Part shown: piece after piece, positions 12,749 through 14,409 of the stretch
Position numbering within the stretch: the stretch's first letter is position 1
Layout: every line of letters begins with the position of its first letter
Source of the DNA: Desulfobacter sp.
GTDB lineage: Bacteria; Desulfobacterota; Desulfobacteria; Desulfobacterales; Desulfobacteraceae
Reading direction: 5' to 3'
Length of the DNA: 14,409 nt
Assembly (NCBI GenBank): GCA_030145005.1
Contig: JAQYWJ010000003.1
Coordinates: forward strand, 16,705 to 31,113
Position numbers and translations under genes: made by a program
Notes under the pieces: model-generated
What the model was told of the DNA's origin: nothing
What the model saw: only the letters and a program-made list of their open reading frames with translations
Database searches by the model: none

Positions 12749-14409
12749 TATTTCACAAGCTCCTTTGCCTTTTGAACAATATAGTCCGGAAAAAAAGGTC
12801 TGCCGTCATATTTAAAGATGGTGTCAAATGAGGCAATGCCGGCTTCCTGGGCAAGCAGGCGTCCCAACTGGCCGGTCTCATTTTGCTCCACCATGATCAG
12901 TTTTTTATCACCCAGCATCTGCCCGATCGCTTTTCGGTCCATGGGCCACAGATCCTTGAACAAGGCGGCCCCGATCTCTATGCCTTGGGCCTGCAGCCTT
13001 TCAACCGCTTCCAGAATATTTCCCCTTGTTGATCCCCACCCCACAAAATACACCGGGGCTGTTGGGTTCACCAGGAAAGGGGCTTCCATCTCTTTGATCA
13101 TGGCAGGCAGCTTTGCAGCACGCTTCTTTGTCATGGCAATTTTGTTTGCGGCATTTTCACTGATGTGTCCTTCTGGGTCATGCTCGTTACCCGTGACCCG
13201 GACAAGACCCGGGCCTGAACAGGGCACTCTTTGTGGAGAGACCCCGTCTTGTACCAGGGCATAGCGCAAATAGGGATCATCGTCGCTGCCACTGTTGTTT
13301 TGTTCATAAAAGCGTTCAATTTCAGGTGCCACCGAAAGACTGTTAACTTCCGTCACCCTGGAGTTGGCCAGAAACTGGTCAAGTAGCACAATGGCCGGAA
13401 CCTGGTATTTTTCTGCCAGATGAAAGGACCGCTTCATGGTCTCATAGATCTCAACAGGTGTGCCCGGTGCAAAAATAAACCGTGGGAATTCATCATGGGA
13501 GGCATGGACGGAAAAAAGCAAATCTGCCTGGCCGGTCCTGGTGGCAAGACCTGTGGCAGGACCCGGACGCTGGGCATTGACGATCACCAGCGGTGTTTCC
13601 GTCATCCCGGCAAGCCCTAACCCTTCGGTCATGAGACAAAAACCGCCGCCCGAGGTCGCGGTCATGGCGCGGACACCGGCAAAGGAAGCGCCAATGGCCA
13701 TCATGACGGCGGCAATCTCATCTTCTGCCTGTTCAACAACCACAGGAAGTCTATCCGTATAAGGAATTACATTGGAGATCACACCTGTAGCCGGACTCAT
13801 GGGGTAAAAGGGGAAAAACCGGCAGTCAGCGGCCAGTGCGCCTAAGGCTGCAGCCTTGGCCCCGCTGAGAACAATATGATTGTTCTTTTTTGCCTCCCAT
13901 GTAAACCCGATATCCTGGCTTAAGCCTTTTACCGCATCAAAGCCTTTTTGGGCCGCTGCAATATTAAGCGCCACGACTTTCTCGCCTTTGCCGGCAAACC
14001 GCTTTTTTAAAACATCCGCCAGCAGACTTAAGGGTGTGCCGAGAATGGCAAGCACAGCACCTGAGGCCACTGTATTGGCTGTTATTTTATTGCCGGCTTC
14101 TTCTGCCAGTTTTATTAAGGGAATTTCAAAGCGGGTCTTGTTTTTCGTCCCTTGTTCCTCTGCGTTAATAATGGCAATGCCCCCGGACCGCAACTCTTCT
14201 TTATGCAAATCATAGGCATCCTTGTTAATGCAGACAAGGATATCAAGCCGGTTGCCGGGGGCGGTAAGTTCCTTATCACTGATCCGCAGCAGATTAAAAT
14301 TGTGCCCGCCCCTGACTCTTGATTCAAAATCATCCATGGAGAAGGTAAACAAACCGCTTTGGTGACACACGTCGGAGAGCAGGTCACCAATGGTTTGAAT
14401 GCCCTGCCC
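12748..14409 (-). CDS. korA: 2-oxoacid:ferredoxin oxidoreductase, gamma-alpha fused subunit (partial, 5' end outside window)
   Basis: The frame is open to the window edge, beginning GQGIQTIGDLLSDVCHQSG, which is the interior of the gamma domain (GGQG...). The N-terminal start is therefore missing. Residues up to about 160 are the gamma domain (SRVRGGHNFNLLRIS). The alpha domain follows, with FFPFYPMSPATGVISNVI, the VVVEQAEDEIAAVMMAIGASFAGVRAMTATSGGGFCLMTEGLGLAGMTETPLVI core and a C-terminal WGSTRGNILEAV segment that resembles the CoA-binding domain. With the beta subunit it forms the full oxidoreductase; ferredoxin and the Mrp-delivered clusters are the likely electron partners. At least 553 residues are visible. 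Confidence 0.93.
   Translation of the reverse strand, partial: GQGIQTIGDLLSDVCHQSGLFTFSMDDFESRVRGGHNFNLLRISDKELTAPGNRLDILVCINKDAYDLHKEELRSGGIAIINAEEQGTKNKTRFEIPLIKLAEEAGNKITANTVASGAVLAILGTPLSLLADVLKKRFAGKGEKVVALNIAAAQKGFDAVKGLSQDIGFTWEAKKNNHIVLSGAKAAALGALAADCRFFPFYPMSPATGVISNVIPYTDRLPVVVEQAEDEIAAVMMAIGASFAGVRAMTATSGGGFCLMTEGLGLAGMTETPLVIVNAQRPGPATGLATRTGQADLLFSVHASHDEFPRFIFAPGTPVEIYETMKRSFHLAEKYQVPAIVLLDQFLANSRVTEVNSLSVAPEIERFYEQNNSGSDDDPYLRYALVQDGVSPQRVPCSGPGLVRVTGNEHDPEGHISENAANKIAMTKKRAAKLPAMIKEMEAPFLVNPTAPVYFVGWGSTRGNILEAVERLQAQGIEIGAALFKDLWPMDRKAIGQMLGDKKLIMVEQNETGQLGRLLAQEAGIASFDTIFKYDGRPFFPDYIVQKAKELVK

Noticed and set aside
12818..13264. 148-codon plus-strand ORF opposite the korA gene
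   Set aside because: It is antisense to a strongly conserved gene and has no recognisable domain.

Overview
The window looks like a chromosomal segment of an anaerobic sulfate-reducing type bacterium (Desulfobacterota, probably Desulfobacterales). This is inferred from gene content: a two-subunit 2-oxoacid:ferredoxin oxidoreductase next to a rubredoxin-domain FMN enzyme, a short Mrp-type Fe-S/ATPase, a XylR-like sigma-54 activator and a double-Cache c-di-GMP protein. No rRNA, tRNA or CRISPR was seen.

Region 1 (about 1-5514) is a self-contained regulated unit. A XylR/DmpR-type sigma-54 activator (minus strand, 201-1817) diverges from a three-gene plus-strand operon: an M20 metallohydrolase, an acetate/propionate-type kinase, and a shorter kinase paralogue that has lost several catalytic residues. 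The 180-base divergent region holds a near-consensus -24/-12 promoter facing the operon, three TTTCA-N3-TGAAA-like inverted repeats where activator sites should be, and a sigma-70-like promoter for the activator that overlaps two of those sites. This regulated hydrolase + kinase + pseudokinase set is the best candidate for an undescribed system. No phosphotransacetylase, acyl-CoA enzyme or transporter is present in the window, so substrate and product are open.

Region 2 (about 5511-7760) is a mobile-DNA patch. It contains a 164-bp MITE with GAGCCTGTTT termini and a TTA target duplication placed exactly at the stop codon of the pseudokinase gene, the mrp gene, an orphan copy of the MITE terminus that cuts off a small flavoprotein remnant, and a frameshifted REP-associated tyrosine transposase (RAYT) with recognisable ends.

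Region 3 (7866-10718) has a membrane-bound Cache-PAS-GGDEF-EAL protein (degenerate GGDEF, EAL residues retained), followed by a second, inverted and truncated MITE copy lying between two convergent genes.

Region 4 (10716-14409, minus strand) is a catabolic operon: gamma-alpha-fused and beta subunits of a 2-oxoacid:ferredoxin oxidoreductase, then an FMN-dependent alpha-hydroxyacid-dehydrogenase-like enzyme carrying an N-terminal rubredoxin-like knuckle. The alpha subunit runs off the right edge of the window.
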